64,000 nt of DNA from Arthrobacter sp. Leaf234. Its GTDB lineage: Bacteria; Actinomycetota; Actinomycetes; Actinomycetales; Micrococcaceae. The translations under genes and the position numbers were made by a program. Shown in pieces: positions 8,119-17,013 of the stretch. Under the pieces are notes generated by a model. The model made no database searches, had not been told where the DNA came from, and worked only from the letters and a program-made list of their open reading frames with translations. The stretch lies in NCBI RefSeq assembly GCF_001422665.1, contig NZ_LMLU01000001.1, positions 1,328,732 to 1,392,731 of the forward strand. The letters run 5' to 3'. Each line of letters starts with the position of its first letter. Position 1 is the first letter of the stretch.

Positions 8119-9642
8119 TCACGGGGCCACTGCCGCCGCGTAATGCTGCTCGATCGCCGACCGGATGTCCTCGTGGCAGCCTCCGCACCCGGTGCCGGCA
8201 CGCGTCCCCGCGGACACCTCCTGTACCGTCGTGCAGCCCGCGCGGACGGAGGCCTCCACCGTGCCCCGCGTGATGCCGGCGCACCGGCACAGCGTCGCCT
8301 CCGGTCCCGGACGGAGGGCCGGTGCCCCTCCCTCCACACCGTCGAGGCGCAGGAGGCTCGAGCGGTCGGCCGGCAGTTCGCTGCCCCGCTCGAAGAGCAG
8401 CACCAGTTCGGCGCCGGTCCGCGGCATGCCCACGCAGACCAGTCCCGCGAGGACGCCGTCGCGCGTCACCATCTTCGCGTAGCGGCCGTGGCCCGGGTCG
8501 GTCCATACGGCGACGTCGAGGCCGGGCTCCGTGGACCAGGGATCGGCGTCGGTCTCCCCGGCGGTCACGGCGTCGACACCGCGGGCCTTGAGGAGCAGGA
8601 GGGGGTCCCGCCGATCGGGCGGCCCGGCGGCGGCGGACGGGAGGGCGCCGGTGAGCTCGGCGGTGAAGGCCGCCCCGAGCTGGTCCGCCTGCTGCCAGCC
8701 CGGCCCGATCAGCCCCTGCGGCACGGTGGTTCCGGAGCATCCCGCGCAGGAGGGATCCCAGCAGCGCACTTCGGCGCAGTCGCCGATGGCCCAGATGTCC
8801 CCGGTGTCGAGCGCGCGGAGGTCGTGGTCCACGAGGATGCCGGCGGCGGTGTTGAGGTCGCAGCCATCCGCGAGCTCGGTCCGCGGACGGACACCGCAGG
8901 CGATCACCAGCGCCCCGCCCTCGACCTGCAGGCCGCCCTCGAGGGTGAGGCCCGAGAAACGCCCGTCCGTCAGGGTGATCCCTGTCGAGGCACCGCCCGT
9001 CACGGTGATACCGGTCCGGGCGAGCGCCGCTCCGAGGACGCGGGCGCCGTCGCCGAGATGGCGTTCCAGCGGAGCGCGGCCGGAGTGGACGAGCGTGACG
9101 CGTGCTCCCTCCTCGGCGGCGGCGAGGGCGGCCTCGATGCCGAGGATCCCGCCGCCGAGCACCACGATGCGCCGGTCCGCGGCCATGGCCGAGGAGAGCG
9201 CCCGCGCGTCGGCGAGATCCCGGAGGAAGCTGACACCGGCAGGCAGCAGAGCGTCGTCGATCCCGGCGAGCCGGGGGAGGACGGGGCGCGAGCCGGTCGC
9301 GAGGACCAGGCGGTCGTAGTCGACGCTCCCACCGTCGTCGAGCAGCACGCGCCGGAACGGCCGGTCCACCCGGGTGACGCGCGCACCGAGCCGGACGTCG
9401 ATGCCGAGGGTGGCCAGTGCCGCGGCGTCCGCGAGCCGGATGGCCCCCTCCCGGGTGCGGCCGACGGCGACATCCGCGACCAGGACGCGGTTGTATGCAG
9501 CCTCCGGCTCCTGGCCGATCACGGTCACCGCGACGGCGCCCGCAGCGACGAGCGGTTCGAGGTGTTCGAGAAGGCGTGCGGCGACGGGCCCGAAGCCCAC
9601 GATCACGATGCGCTCGGCAGCGGATCCGCCCATGGCCGTCAT
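8119..9642 (-). CDS. FAD/NAD-dependent oxidoreductase with BFD [2Fe-2S] domain, probable nitrate reductase electron donor (NasB-like)
   Basis: 507 aa. N-terminal pyridine-nucleotide disulfide oxidoreductase fold (IVIVGFGPVAARLLEHL, second NAD motif VVLGGGILGIEAALAAAEEG, flavin motif DIWAIGDCAEV) followed by a C-terminal bacterioferritin-associated-ferredoxin-like domain, with CRC at the start and GTGCGGC at the end as the [2Fe-2S] ligands. It likely passes electrons from NAD(P)H to the molybdenum nitrate reductase encoded upstream, with which its start overlaps by four bases (ATGA). The N-terminal part is also related to NirB, but the siroheme half is absent. Last gene of the narK-nasA-nasB unit. 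Confidence 0.88.
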   Translation of the reverse strand: MTAMGGSAAERIVIVGFGPVAARLLEHLEPLVAAGAVAVTVIGQEPEAAYNRVLVADVAVGRTREGAIRLADAAALATLGIDVRLGARVTRVDRPFRRVLLDDGGSVDYDRLVLATGSRPVLPRLAGIDDALLPAGVSFLRDLADARALSSAMAADRRIVVLGGGILGIEAALAAAEEGARVTLVHSGRAPLERHLGDGARVLGAALARTGITVTGGASTGITLTDGRFSGLTLEGGLQVEGGALVIACGVRPRTELADGCDLNTAAGILVDHDLRALDTGDIWAIGDCAEVRCWDPSCAGCSGTTVPQGLIGPGWQQADQLGAAFTAELTGALPSAAAGPPDRRDPLLLLKARGVDAVTAGETDADPWSTEPGLDVAVWTDPGHGRYAKMVTRDGVLAGLVCVGMPRTGAELVLLFERGSELPADRSSLLRLDGVEGGAPALRPGPEATLCRCAGITRGTVEASVRAGCTTVQEVSAGTRAGTGCGGCHEDIRSAIEQHYAAAVAP

Positions 9643-11816
9643 GCGTAGACCTCCTGTACCTGATCGTCCCCCTGGGCGCGCGCGAGGAGGCGGGTCACCC
9701 GTACCGGCGTCGTCTTGAACTCCGGCATGCCCGAGACCGGGTCGGTCGGCCCGCCCGTCAGGAGGTTCGCGCTCCCGGCGCCGGCGAAGTGGAAGGCGAG
9801 GAACACCGTGTCCTGGCGGATGTCCGGGGTCAGGTGGGCGGTGGCCTGCGCCTCCCCGTGCGTGCTGGTGACGAGGACGGGGTCTCCCTGGCCGATCCCG
9901 AGCCCCTGCGCCGTGGCGGGGTGCAGGTCCAGGCGGGGCCCTGGCCGGGCGGCGAGCAGCTCGGGCACGCGGCGCGTCTGCGTACCCGACTGGTAGTGCT
10001 CGAGCAGGCGGCCCGTCGCGAGGAGCAGGGGCGCCGGGATGCGGGCCGCCGCACTGTCGGCGCGCGGGGTGACGGGGACGAGGACGGCCCGGCCGTCGGA
10101 GTGGGCGAAGGTGTCGAGGAAGAGCCGGGGCGTGCCGGTGCTGCCGGTCGGATAGGGCCAGTAGGCGGGGGAGCCGCCGTCGAGCACGGCGTAGTCGAGG
10201 CCGGAGTAGTCGGCAGGGCCGCCGGCACTCGCGCGCGCCAGCTCGTCGAACATGGTCTCCGGGTCCTCGCTGAACACCGAGGGGGCCTCCAGCAGGCGCG
10301 CGAGTTCCTGCAGGATCCACAGCTCGCTCCGGGCGCCGGCCGGCGGCGTGACGGCGGCGCGGCGGCGGAGGACGCGTCCTTCGAGGTTCGTCACGGTGCC
10401 CTCCTCCTCGGCCCACTGCAGCACCGGGAGCACGATGTCGGCGAGGGCAGCGGTCTCGGAGAGGAAGAAGTCCGAGACGACCAGCAGGTCCAGGGACTCC
10501 AGGCCCGCGATGACCGCGGAGGCGTCGGGTGCCGAGACCGCCACGTTGGCTCCGTGGACGAAGAGGCAGCGCGTGGCGTCGGGTCGCCCCAGCGAGGCGA
10601 GCAGTTCGACCGCCGGAAGTCCCGGTCCGGGGATGGTGTCCTCGGGTACGCCCCACACGGATGCCACGTGCGCGCGGGCTACAGGGTCGGTGATCCTGCG
10701 GTAGCCCGGCAACTGGTCCGCCTTCTGTCCGTGCTCGCGGCCGCCCTGCCCGTTGCCCTGGCCCGTCAGGGTGCCGTACCCGTTTCCCGCGGTGCCGGGC
10801 AGGCCGAGGAGCAGAGCCAGGTTGATCGCGGCCGTGGTGGTGTCCGTGCCGTCGGCGTGCTGCTCGATGCCGCGCCCCGTGAGGATGTACGCACCGGGTC
10901 CGCCGGCCGTCCCGCTGCGGGCGCCGCGGGCGAGGAGCCTCGCCGTCGCGCGGATCAGCGGGGCCGGGACGCCGGTGACGGCCTGGACGCGCTCGGGCCA
11001 CCAGCGCGCCACTTCCCGGGTGACGTCCCCGTACCCCCGCGTCCGGGACGCGAGGAAGGCGCGGTCCTCGAGACCCTCGGCGACGACGACGTGCGCGAGT
11101 CCGAGCAGGAGGGCGAGGTCCGTCCCCGGGGTGGGCTGGAGGTGGAGGCCCTGCCCCTGTCCGGTCAGGCGTGCGGTGGCGGACCGGCGGGGGTCGACGA
11201 CGATCAGTCCGCCCGCCGCCTGTGCGCCGCGGAGGTGCTGGATGAAGGGCGGCATGGTGTCCGCCGCATTGGATCCGAGCAGCAGCACCACCGACGCGTC
11301 GTCGAGGTCGGCCAGGGGGAACGGCAGGCCGCGGTCGACGCCGAAGGCACGGTTCCCGGCGGCTGCCGCGGAGGACATGCAGAACCGGCCGTTGTAGTCG
11401 ATCCTCGAGGTGTGCAGGGCCAGCCGCGCGAACTTGCCGAGGGTGTACGCCTTCTCGTTGGTGAGCCCGCCGCCGCCGAAGACCGCGACGGCATCCTGAC
11501 CGTGCTCGGCCTGGATGCTCCGGACGCGTCGGGAGATGAGGGGGAGCACGGTGTCCCACGTCGATTCCCGGAGCACGCCGTCCGGTCCACGCAGCAGGGG
11601 AGCGGTGAGCCGGTCCGGGTGGCGGAGGAGGTCGGCGGCCGACCAGCCCTTCCGGCAGAGCCCGCCGCGGTTGGTGGGGAAGTCGCGGCCCGCGATCGTG
11701 GCGTCGTCGTGCCGTCCGGTGTCCCCGCGGACGCTCCGGGAGCCCGCCGTGACCGTCATGGCGCACTGGAGTGCGCAGTAGGGGCAGTGCGTCTCGGTTC
11801 CCACCTGGGTCAGCAC
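9639..11816 (-). CDS. nasA: assimilatory nitrate reductase catalytic subunit (molybdopterin oxidoreductase)
   Basis: 725 aa, the usual size for NasA/NarB. Reduces nitrate to nitrite in the cytoplasm. The N-terminal [4Fe-4S] ligands are C11-x2-C14-x3-C18 and C54. The Mo-ligating cysteine is expected at C146 in YNGRFCMSSAAAAGNRAFG. MGD-binding segments follow (LLLGSNAADTMPPF, YILTGRGIEQHADG, TGQGNGQGGREHGQKADQLPG) and a C-terminal molydopterin-dinucleotide domain (LLLATGRLLEHYQSG, DPVLVTSTHGE). The GTG start lies three bases after the narK stop, implying translational coupling. No Tat signal is present, which fits an assimilatory enzyme. Confidence 0.95.
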   Translation of the reverse strand: MLTQVGTETHCPYCALQCAMTVTAGSRSVRGDTGRHDDATIAGRDFPTNRGGLCRKGWSAADLLRHPDRLTAPLLRGPDGVLRESTWDTVLPLISRRVRSIQAEHGQDAVAVFGGGGLTNEKAYTLGKFARLALHTSRIDYNGRFCMSSAAAAGNRAFGVDRGLPFPLADLDDASVVLLLGSNAADTMPPFIQHLRGAQAAGGLIVVDPRRSATARLTGQGQGLHLQPTPGTDLALLLGLAHVVVAEGLEDRAFLASRTRGYGDVTREVARWWPERVQAVTGVPAPLIRATARLLARGARSGTAGGPGAYILTGRGIEQHADGTDTTTAAINLALLLGLPGTAGNGYGTLTGQGNGQGGREHGQKADQLPGYRRITDPVARAHVASVWGVPEDTIPGPGLPAVELLASLGRPDATRCLFVHGANVAVSAPDASAVIAGLESLDLLVVSDFFLSETAALADIVLPVLQWAEEEGTVTNLEGRVLRRRAAVTPPAGARSELWILQELARLLEAPSVFSEDPETMFDELARASAGGPADYSGLDYAVLDGGSPAYWPYPTGSTGTPRLFLDTFAHSDGRAVLVPVTPRADSAAARIPAPLLLATGRLLEHYQSGTQTRRVPELLAARPGPRLDLHPATAQGLGIGQGDPVLVTSTHGEAQATAHLTPDIRQDTVFLAFHFAGAGSANLLTGGPTDPVSGMPEFKTTPVRVTRLLARAQGDDQVQEVYA

Positions 11817-11819
11817 GAA

Positions 11820-13223
11820 TCAGACCTTGCCGACCGTGGACGAGCGGCGGAGGTAGAAGAACCAGGTGACGGCGAGCATCAGGACGTAGCCGGCCACGAA
11901 GCCGTAGAAGGCGTTGTCATAGCTGCCGGTCGCACTGTTCGACGCGTTGAGCACCTGGGGGATCAGGAAGCCGCCGTAGGCACCGACGGCGGAGATGAGG
12001 CCGAGGGCCGCGGCTGACTTTCGGGCGGTACTGACCGACTCACGGACCTCCCCTGCCTGTCCCGCTGCGCCGCGCCGGGCGAAGATGATCGGGATCATCC
12101 GGTACGTGGCACCGTTGCCGGCGCCGGCCGCCGTGAAGAGGACCAGGAAGAGGCCGAGGAAGAGCCAGAAGTTGCCCAGGGGCAGCGTCCAGACCACGGT
12201 GAGGGCAATGGCCGCCATCACGGCGAAGGCGCACACCGTGATGATCGCACCGCCGAAGCGGTCCGCGAGACGCCCCCCGAACGGGCGGGCGAGCGAGCCG
12301 ACCAGCGGGCCCAGGAAGGCCAGGGTGAGGCTGATCCCCATCATGTCGATGGTCCTGAAGGCCGGGAAGGAATCGGCGATCAGCTTCGGGAAGACGCCCG
12401 CGAAGCCGATGAACGAGCCGAACGTCCCGATGTAGAGGAGCGCCATGATCCAGAGGTGTGGCTCGCGGACCGCCGCGAGGGATCCGGCGAGGTCGCTCCT
12501 GGCGCTCGACAGGTTGTCCATGTACTTCCAGGCGCCGAACGCGGCGACCAGGATCAGCGGGACCCAGACCCACCCGGCGAGGGGGATGCCCAGGGAGAAG
12601 GCCGCTCCGAGGCCGATCACGACGGGGACCACGAACTGCGCGACGGCGGCACCGAGGTTGCCGCCCGCGGCATTCAGCCCGAGCGCCCAGCCCTTCTCGC
12701 GGGCAGGGTAGAAGAAGGTGATGTTCGCCATCGAACTGGCGAAGTTGCCGCCACCGAGACCGGCGAGGGCGGCGACGGCGAGCATCACGCCGAACGGCGT
12801 CTCCGGGTTCGAGACGCACAGGGCCAGTCCGACGGCCGGGATGAGCAGGAGCAGGGCCGAGATGATGGTCCAGTTGCGTCCGCCGAATCTCGGCACCATG
12901 AAGGTGTAAGGGATGCGCAGCGTCGCACCGACGAGGGACGGCATGGAGATCAGCCAGAAGATCTGCGACGTCGTGAAGGTGAAGCCCGCCGCCGGCAGGT
13001 AGACGACGACGATGGACCAGAGCTGCCAGACCACGAAACCGAGGAACTCGCAGGCGATGGACCACTGCAGGTTGCGTCTCGCGATGGACCTGCCGACGCC
13101 GTTCCACTGCGCGGTGTCCTCGGCATCCCAGCCGTCGATCCAGCGGCCGGGGCGATGGGTCAGCGCGGTGACGCCCGATGGTGGTGGGGCAAGGGTGGGG
13201 GATGCTGCCTCGTCGATGCTCAC
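11820..13223 (-). CDS. narK: nitrate/nitrite transporter, MFS NarK family
   Basis: 467 aa, a polytopic MFS protein with about 12 predicted membrane segments. Family signatures are AALAGLGGGNFASSMANI in the first half and AAGAGNGATYRMIP in the second, with the NarK-type arginine in TLRIPYTFMVPRFGGR. It should import nitrate and/or export nitrite for the reductase encoded immediately downstream. The GTG start at 13223 has a GGAGGACTCC ribosome site, and the ~45 residue N-terminal extension is polar and cytoplasmic. First gene of the three-gene leftward operon. Confidence 0.94.
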   Translation of the reverse strand: MSIDEAASPTLAPPPSGVTALTHRPGRWIDGWDAEDTAQWNGVGRSIARRNLQWSIACEFLGFVVWQLWSIVVVYLPAAGFTFTTSQIFWLISMPSLVGATLRIPYTFMVPRFGGRNWTIISALLLLIPAVGLALCVSNPETPFGVMLAVAALAGLGGGNFASSMANITFFYPAREKGWALGLNAAGGNLGAAVAQFVVPVVIGLGAAFSLGIPLAGWVWVPLILVAAFGAWKYMDNLSSARSDLAGSLAAVREPHLWIMALLYIGTFGSFIGFAGVFPKLIADSFPAFRTIDMMGISLTLAFLGPLVGSLARPFGGRLADRFGGAIITVCAFAVMAAIALTVVWTLPLGNFWLFLGLFLVLFTAAGAGNGATYRMIPIIFARRGAAGQAGEVRESVSTARKSAAALGLISAVGAYGGFLIPQVLNASNSATGSYDNAFYGFVAGYVLMLAVTWFFYLRRSSTVGKV

Positions 13224-13977
13224 GGAGTCCTCCAGGGATGGTGTTCGAGCGTTTCCCCGAGGCTAGTGAGGCCGCGTTTCAGGTCTTAGCGCGCTGCGTG
13301 AACGACTCGTGACGATCACCTATCCGCGGCGCAGGTGCATCGTGAGAAGTTCCGGCGCGGTCCTCCTCCGGCGTCGACCCGTGTGCCGTGCCGGCCGGCT
13401 GGAGGCACCGGGGCCGGCAGCCGCTGGACGCGAAGAAGCAGGATCAGGGGTCTTGTCCTCGATGAGCCGTGCCGACCGGATCCAGGAGGGTGCGGCCGTG
13501 AGGAAGGAGTGCCTGTCGCAGGTCAAGAACCTGCTGGCGGGCCTGAACGCCCTCGGTGAGCACGGGCCGTTCGGCCAGCGGACTCCGAAGCAGCTCCCGC
13601 TCACCTCGTCCTGCATGCTTGTGGCGTGCCGTTGAGCGTCTCAAGCCACTCGACGATGGCGGCGCGCGCAATCAGTAGCGCTGGATTCGGTAAGATCGAC
13701 TGTCGAGCATCGACCGCCGACGAATCCGCTACGACGAACAGATCGGCTACTACGTAGGGATCGCTGATCAGGCACTGTCGAAGAGGTGCCGATCGTGGGG
13801 CCTCAGACGATGCGCTGGCGGTCACCCGGCGTCACCAGGGTCCACCCCGCGTCCTGTGTACCTCGAGGCCGCGGTCACCATCGACCGACACCAACACGCC
13901 AGCTGTCGTGAAGACGCACTGATGCCTCATCTGTACGCCCACAGCCTGCCCACACCCCGCCCTTTTCAAGGAGAATC
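13224..13977. other. 754-base region without a recognisable gene
   Basis: This stretch holds the narK promoter region on its left (including GTGAA-N6-GTGAC near 13301-13316) and the adh leader on its right. Short open frames exist on both strands, for example a minus frame at 13601-13825 encoding ALLIARAAIVEWLETLNG. None has a convincing start, ribosome site or family motif. I could not identify a transposase or RNA gene in it. It could contain decayed coding sequence. Confidence 0.5.
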
Positions 13978-15024
13978 ATGCGCACCGTCAACGCCGTCGC
14001 GGCACCGTCCGCCACCGAACCACTGATCAGGACCACCATCGAGCGCCGCGACGTCGGCCCCAAGGACGTCCTGATCGACATCGCCTACTCCGGCGTCTGC
14101 CATTCCGACATCCACACCGTGCGCGGCGAGTGGGGCGACATCCAGTACCCCCAGGTCGTCGGCCATGAGATCGTCGGCACCGTGAGTGAGATCGGCTCCG
14201 AGGTCACCAAACACGAGGTCGGCGACCGCGTCGGCGTGGGCTGCATGGTCAACTCCTGCGGTGAGTGCGAATACTGCGTCCGCGGTGACGAGCAGTACTG
14301 CAGCAAGGGCAACATCCAGACGTACGGCGGCGTCGATCCCGCCGACGGCACCATCACCCAGGGCGGCTACTCGCAGGCCGTCGTCGTCACCGAGGACTTC
14401 GTGCTCCGCGTCCCCGAGAGCCTCGACTTCGAGAAGGTGGCCCCGCTGCTCTGCGCCGGGATCACCCTTTATTCGCCGCTGCACCACTGGAAGGCAGGCC
14501 CGGACACGAAGGTGGCCATCGTGGGCCTCGGCGGTCTCGGCCACATGGGCGTGAAGATCGCCGCTGCCCTCGGCGCCGAGGTCACGGTGCTCTCGCAGAC
14601 GACCTCAAAGAAAGAGGACTCCCTGCGGTTCGGCGCGAAGGCCCACTACGCCACGAAGGAGCCGGAGACCTTCACGGAGCTCGCCAACTCGTTCGACCTG
14701 ATCATCAATACGGTCTCGGCGAAGGTGGACATGGGTGCCTACCTCGGCCTCCTCAAGGTGGACGGGACCCTCGTGAACGTGGGCGCTCCTTCCGAGCCCC
14801 TCGGTGTCCCCGCGTTCGCCCTGATCCCGGGCCGCCGCAGCTGGGCAGGTTCGATGATCGGCGGAATCCGCGAGACGCAGGAGATGCTCGACTTCTGCGC
14901 TGAGCACGGCATCCACCCCGAGACGGAGCTCATCGGTGCCGACGGGATCAATGACGCCTACGAGCGTGTGCTGAACTCTGACGTCCGCTACCGCTTCGTC
15001 ATCGACGCCGCCACCTTCGCCTGA
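13978..15024 (+). CDS. zinc-dependent NAD(P) alcohol dehydrogenase (CAD/YahK type)
   Basis: 348 aa medium-chain dehydrogenase. Catalytic zinc ligands: the Cys in [11 protein letters not shown], the His-Glu in [12 protein letters not shown], and a later Cys in [13 protein letters not shown]. Structural zinc: [15 protein letters not shown]. The nucleotide site is [19 protein letters not shown]. The overall pattern fits the cinnamyl-alcohol/YahK aldehyde reductase group, which prefers NADP(H) and reduces aldehydes. A clean ribosome site (AAGGAGAATC) precedes the ATG and a strong intrinsic hairpin follows the stop, so it is probably transcribed alone. The physiological aldehyde is unknown. Confidence 0.92.
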   Translation: MRTVNAVAAPSATEPLIRTTIERRDVGPKDVLIDIAYSGVCHSDIHTVRGEWGDIQYPQVVGHEIVGTVSEIGSEVTKHEVGDRVGVGCMVNSCGECEYCVRGDEQYCSKGNIQTYGGVDPADGTITQGGYSQAVVVTEDFVLRVPESLDFEKVAPLLCAGITLYSPLHHWKAGPDTKVAIVGLGGLGHMGVKIAAALGAEVTVLSQTTSKKEDSLRFGAKAHYATKEPETFTELANSFDLIINTVSAKVDMGAYLGLLKVDGTLVNVGAPSEPLGVPAFALIPGRRSWAGSMIGGIRETQEMLDFCAEHGIHPETELIGADGINDAYERVLNSDVRYRFVIDAATFA

Positions 15025-15037
15025 CGCGTGCGAAGGA

Positions 15038-15084
15038 GGAACGGGTCACCTTCACCCCCCCCCTCGGTGAAGGTGACCCGTTCC
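15038..15084 (+). terminator. strong hairpin after the alcohol dehydrogenase gene
   Basis: A perfect 18-bp stem (GGAACGGGTCACCTTCAC with its complement) encloses a C-rich 11-base loop, starting 14 bases after the adh stop. It has no long T tract, as is common for actinobacterial terminators, and being symmetrical may stop transcription both ways. Confidence 0.8.
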
Positions 15085-15372
15085 GCCACCACACACGCGG
15101 GGCTGATACCCCCACGGATGACGACCACTTCAGACGGCGGAACCTATCGCTGCGCCCGTCAACTCTCGGCAGCGTCGACCTGCCTGATGAGGAAGTGGAC
15201 ACTTCAGCCATGGACGGAGTGGTGTGCGCGGGTAGAACTGCCGGCGAAACCTTCTGGGGCATGACTGCCCGACAGCCCGTTCCGGAGGGTCAAGGCACGC
15301 CGGCTGCGGTGCCGGTCCTAGGTGAGCCGTTCCTGCGTGGCTGGATCCGGACGTCGGGTGTTGACTGCTTCC

Positions 15373-16089
15373 ATGACAGATGAACAGGGTCTGGTAGAGC
15401 CCCATGACAGTGGTGTTGCGGCACGGTTGAACTGGCTGCGGGCTGCCGTGCTGGGAGCTAACGACGGGATCGTGTCCACAGCGGCCACGGTGATCGGAGT
15501 CGCCGGCGTGACGAACATCCTCGCGCCGATCCTGGTCGCCGGCACCGCCGCGGTGGTGGGCGGCTCCGTCTCGATGGCCCTCGGCGAGTACGTATCGGTC
15601 AGTAGCCAGAAGGACAGCCAGGAAGCCCTGATCGAGAAGGAGAGGCAGGAGCTGCGGGAGGATCCCGACGGTGAGCTCGACGAGCTGGCCGGATTGTACG
15701 AGGCCAAAGGCCTCACGCCCGCCACGGCCCGGCAGGTTGCTGTCGAACTGACGGGTCATGACGTCCTGGCCGCCCACCTCTCAGCCGAACTGAACATCGA
15801 CGAACTCGAGGTCGTCAACCCCTGGCATGCAGCGTTAGCTTCCGCTGCAGCGTTCGCGGCTGGTGCCGTCCTACCGCTGCTCGCGATCCTCCTTCTGCCG
15901 AAGGAGGTCCGCATACCACTGACCTTCGTCGCGGTCCTGGTGGCGCTGACCATCACCGGGGCTGTCAGCGCCCACGTCGGCGGGAGCTCCCGGCGGCGTG
16001 CCATGCTCCGCCTCGTCCTCGGCGGCGCACTGGCGATGGCGTTCACCTACCTCGTCGGCGCCCTCCTCGGCACCACCGGCATGGTCTAG
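15373..16089 (+). CDS. VIT1/CCC1-family transporter
   Basis: 238 aa. N-terminal motif RLNWLRAAVLGANDGIVSTAATVIG is the family hallmark, followed by MALGEYVSVSSQKDSQEALIEKE, where a glutamate- and lysine-rich cytoplasmic helix begins as in plant and yeast vacuolar iron/manganese transporters. About five membrane segments are evident (near residues 35-60 and four in the C-terminal half, the last LVLGGALAMAFTYLVGALLG). It likely moves Fe2+ or Mn2+ across the cytoplasmic membrane. The start at 15373 gives the family N-terminus; the upstream in-frame extension is not conserved in character. It appears monocistronic. Confidence 0.88.
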   Translation: MTDEQGLVEPHDSGVAARLNWLRAAVLGANDGIVSTAATVIGVAGVTNILAPILVAGTAAVVGGSVSMALGEYVSVSSQKDSQEALIEKERQELREDPDGELDELAGLYEAKGLTPATARQVAVELTGHDVLAAHLSAELNIDELEVVNPWHAALASAAAFAAGAVLPLLAILLLPKEVRIPLTFVAVLVALTITGAVSAHVGGSSRRRAMLRLVLGGALAMAFTYLVGALLGTTGMV

Positions 16090-16161
16090 CCGCGGCATGC
16101 TCTCCGCGTTGGCGCCGTCGAGATGGCGAACAGGGACGGCAATGTCGACCGATTCCCCCTG

Positions 16162-16595
16162 TCAACCGAGGGGGAGGATGAGCAAGGACCCTGTGGCGGT
16201 CGCCACCAGCGCGCCACTGGCGTCAGTGACGGTGCCATCAGCGAAGGCGACCCGCTGTCCCGGCTTCGTCACGACCCCGACACAGGTCAGTTGACCGCTA
16301 TCGGACCGGGCCGGCCGCAGATAGTTCACTCTGATCTCGATCGACGTGTGGCCGACTCCTTTTGGGAGAGTCGTCTGCACAGCACAACCCAGAGCGGAGT
16401 CGAGGAGAGTGCACACCAGTCCGCCGTGAACCGTGCCGATCGGGTTGTCATGCGGTTCGTCCGGCGGCAGGTGAAGGGAGCCGTTCCGGGAGCCGCCTCG
16501 ACGAGCGTCACACCCATCACGTGGTTCATCGGCGGCGGAGGGAGTTCCTTCCCCATCATCGAGTGCAGGTAGTCGATCCCGCTCACCCCCGGCAT
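16162..16595 (-). pseudogene. PaaI-family (hotdog) thioesterase with an internal frameshift
   Basis: The N-terminal part (SGIDYLHSMMGKELPPPPMN, then VMGVTLVEAAPGTA) reads in one frame from 16595. The remainder (LHLPPDEPHDNPIGTVHGG, LLDSALGCAVQTTLP, SIEIRVNYLRPA) reads in another frame ending at 16162. The switch lies near 16471-16485. Joined, the two halves make a normal ~140-residue PaaI/YbgC-type acyl-CoA thioesterase with the HGG-containing catalytic helix intact. Either the gene is inactivated by a one-base indel or the sequence carries an error there. Confidence 0.8.
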
Positions 16596-16661
16596 TGCTT
16601 CGGCGCCGACAGACGGATCTTCCCACGTGATGTGCCGTCACGTTGTGTCACGCTGCTCCTC

Positions 16662-16742
16662 GATGTGTGCGATGTGTGCGATGTGTGCGATGTGTGCGAT
16701 GTGTGCGATGTGTGCGATGTGTGCGATGTGTGCGATGGGTGC
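16662..16742 (+). repeat. 9-bp tandem repeat, eight perfect copies plus one variant
   Basis: GATGTGTGC is repeated eight times without error from 16662 to 16733, then once as GATGGGTGC to 16742. The period of nine keeps every frame open. It lies upstream of the disrupted thioesterase gene and outside any supported gene. Perfect copies suggest recent slippage expansion, so copy number may vary between isolates. Confidence 0.92.
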
Positions 16743-16866
16743 TCCGGGTGCTCCGGGGATGATCTGCGTCCTACTGACATTCGCCGACAATTGATCTTCT
16801 GTCCGGTGCCTCAGCACCTGACAGGCTGCCCGAGCGAGTGGGATGCGCTCGGTACTGTGCATGACC

Positions 16867-16901
16867 GAACCCAGACACCTCGACGACAGGTGTCTGGGTT
16901 C
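16867..16901. terminator. 14-bp-stem hairpin
   Basis: GAACCCAGACACCT and its exact complement flank a 7-base loop. On the + strand it is followed by CACGCCGTTTTATC with a short T run. It is the outer of two hairpins beyond the levanase gene and may act as a second or bidirectional terminator. Confidence 0.65.
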
Positions 16902-16919
16902 ACGCCGTTTTATCGTGCT

Positions 16920-16969
16920 CACAGGCGAGAGCCGGTAGCCCGTGTGTGGGCTACCGGCTCTCGCCTGTG
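16920..16969 (-). terminator. levanase terminator, 22-bp perfect stem
   Basis: A perfect 22-bp inverted repeat (arms 16920-16941 and 16948-16969) with a GTGTGT loop begins 44 bases after the levanase stop on the minus strand. It is the strongest hairpin noted in the window and probably terminates the levanase transcript. Confidence 0.8.
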
Positions 16970-17013
16970 GTGTTACCGATGATTCGAAGGACTGCGGCGC
17001 CTCCTCCTTGCAG

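Larger units (their letters stand above)
16642..17013. other. 372-base gene-free stretch with a 9-bp tandem repeat and two hairpins
   Basis: Between the broken thioesterase and the levanase stop there is no supported gene. The sequence holds the GATGTGTGC tandem array (16662-16742), a 14-bp-stem hairpin (16867-16901) and a 22-bp-stem hairpin (16920-16969), annotated separately. Open frames across the repeat are a by-product of its 9-base period. Confidence 0.7.

Noticed and set aside
8119-11766. A single 1215-codon minus-strand reading frame
   Set aside because: Only the last 507 codons are a real protein (the flavoprotein from 9642). The rest is the wrong frame of nasA, Arg/Pro/Ala-rich with no family motifs.
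9417-12017. An 866-codon plus-strand frame across nasB, nasA and narK
   Set aside because: Antisense to three well-supported genes; composition is low-complexity.
13309-13825. Short reading frames in the gap upstream of adh, considered as a transposase remnant
   Set aside because: No recognisable DDE or HTH motif, terminal inverted repeat or direct repeat was found; left as gene-free.
15085-15372. A short frame before the VIT1/CCC1 gene (DLPDEEVDTSAMDGVV region)
   Set aside because: No start codon with a ribosome site and no homology I can recognise; it runs into the VIT1 leader.
16583-16982. Open frames encoding CDVCDV-, HIAHIA- or SHTSHT-type repeats
   Set aside because: They arise from the 9-bp tandem repeat, which keeps every frame open; no start signal or domain supports a protein.
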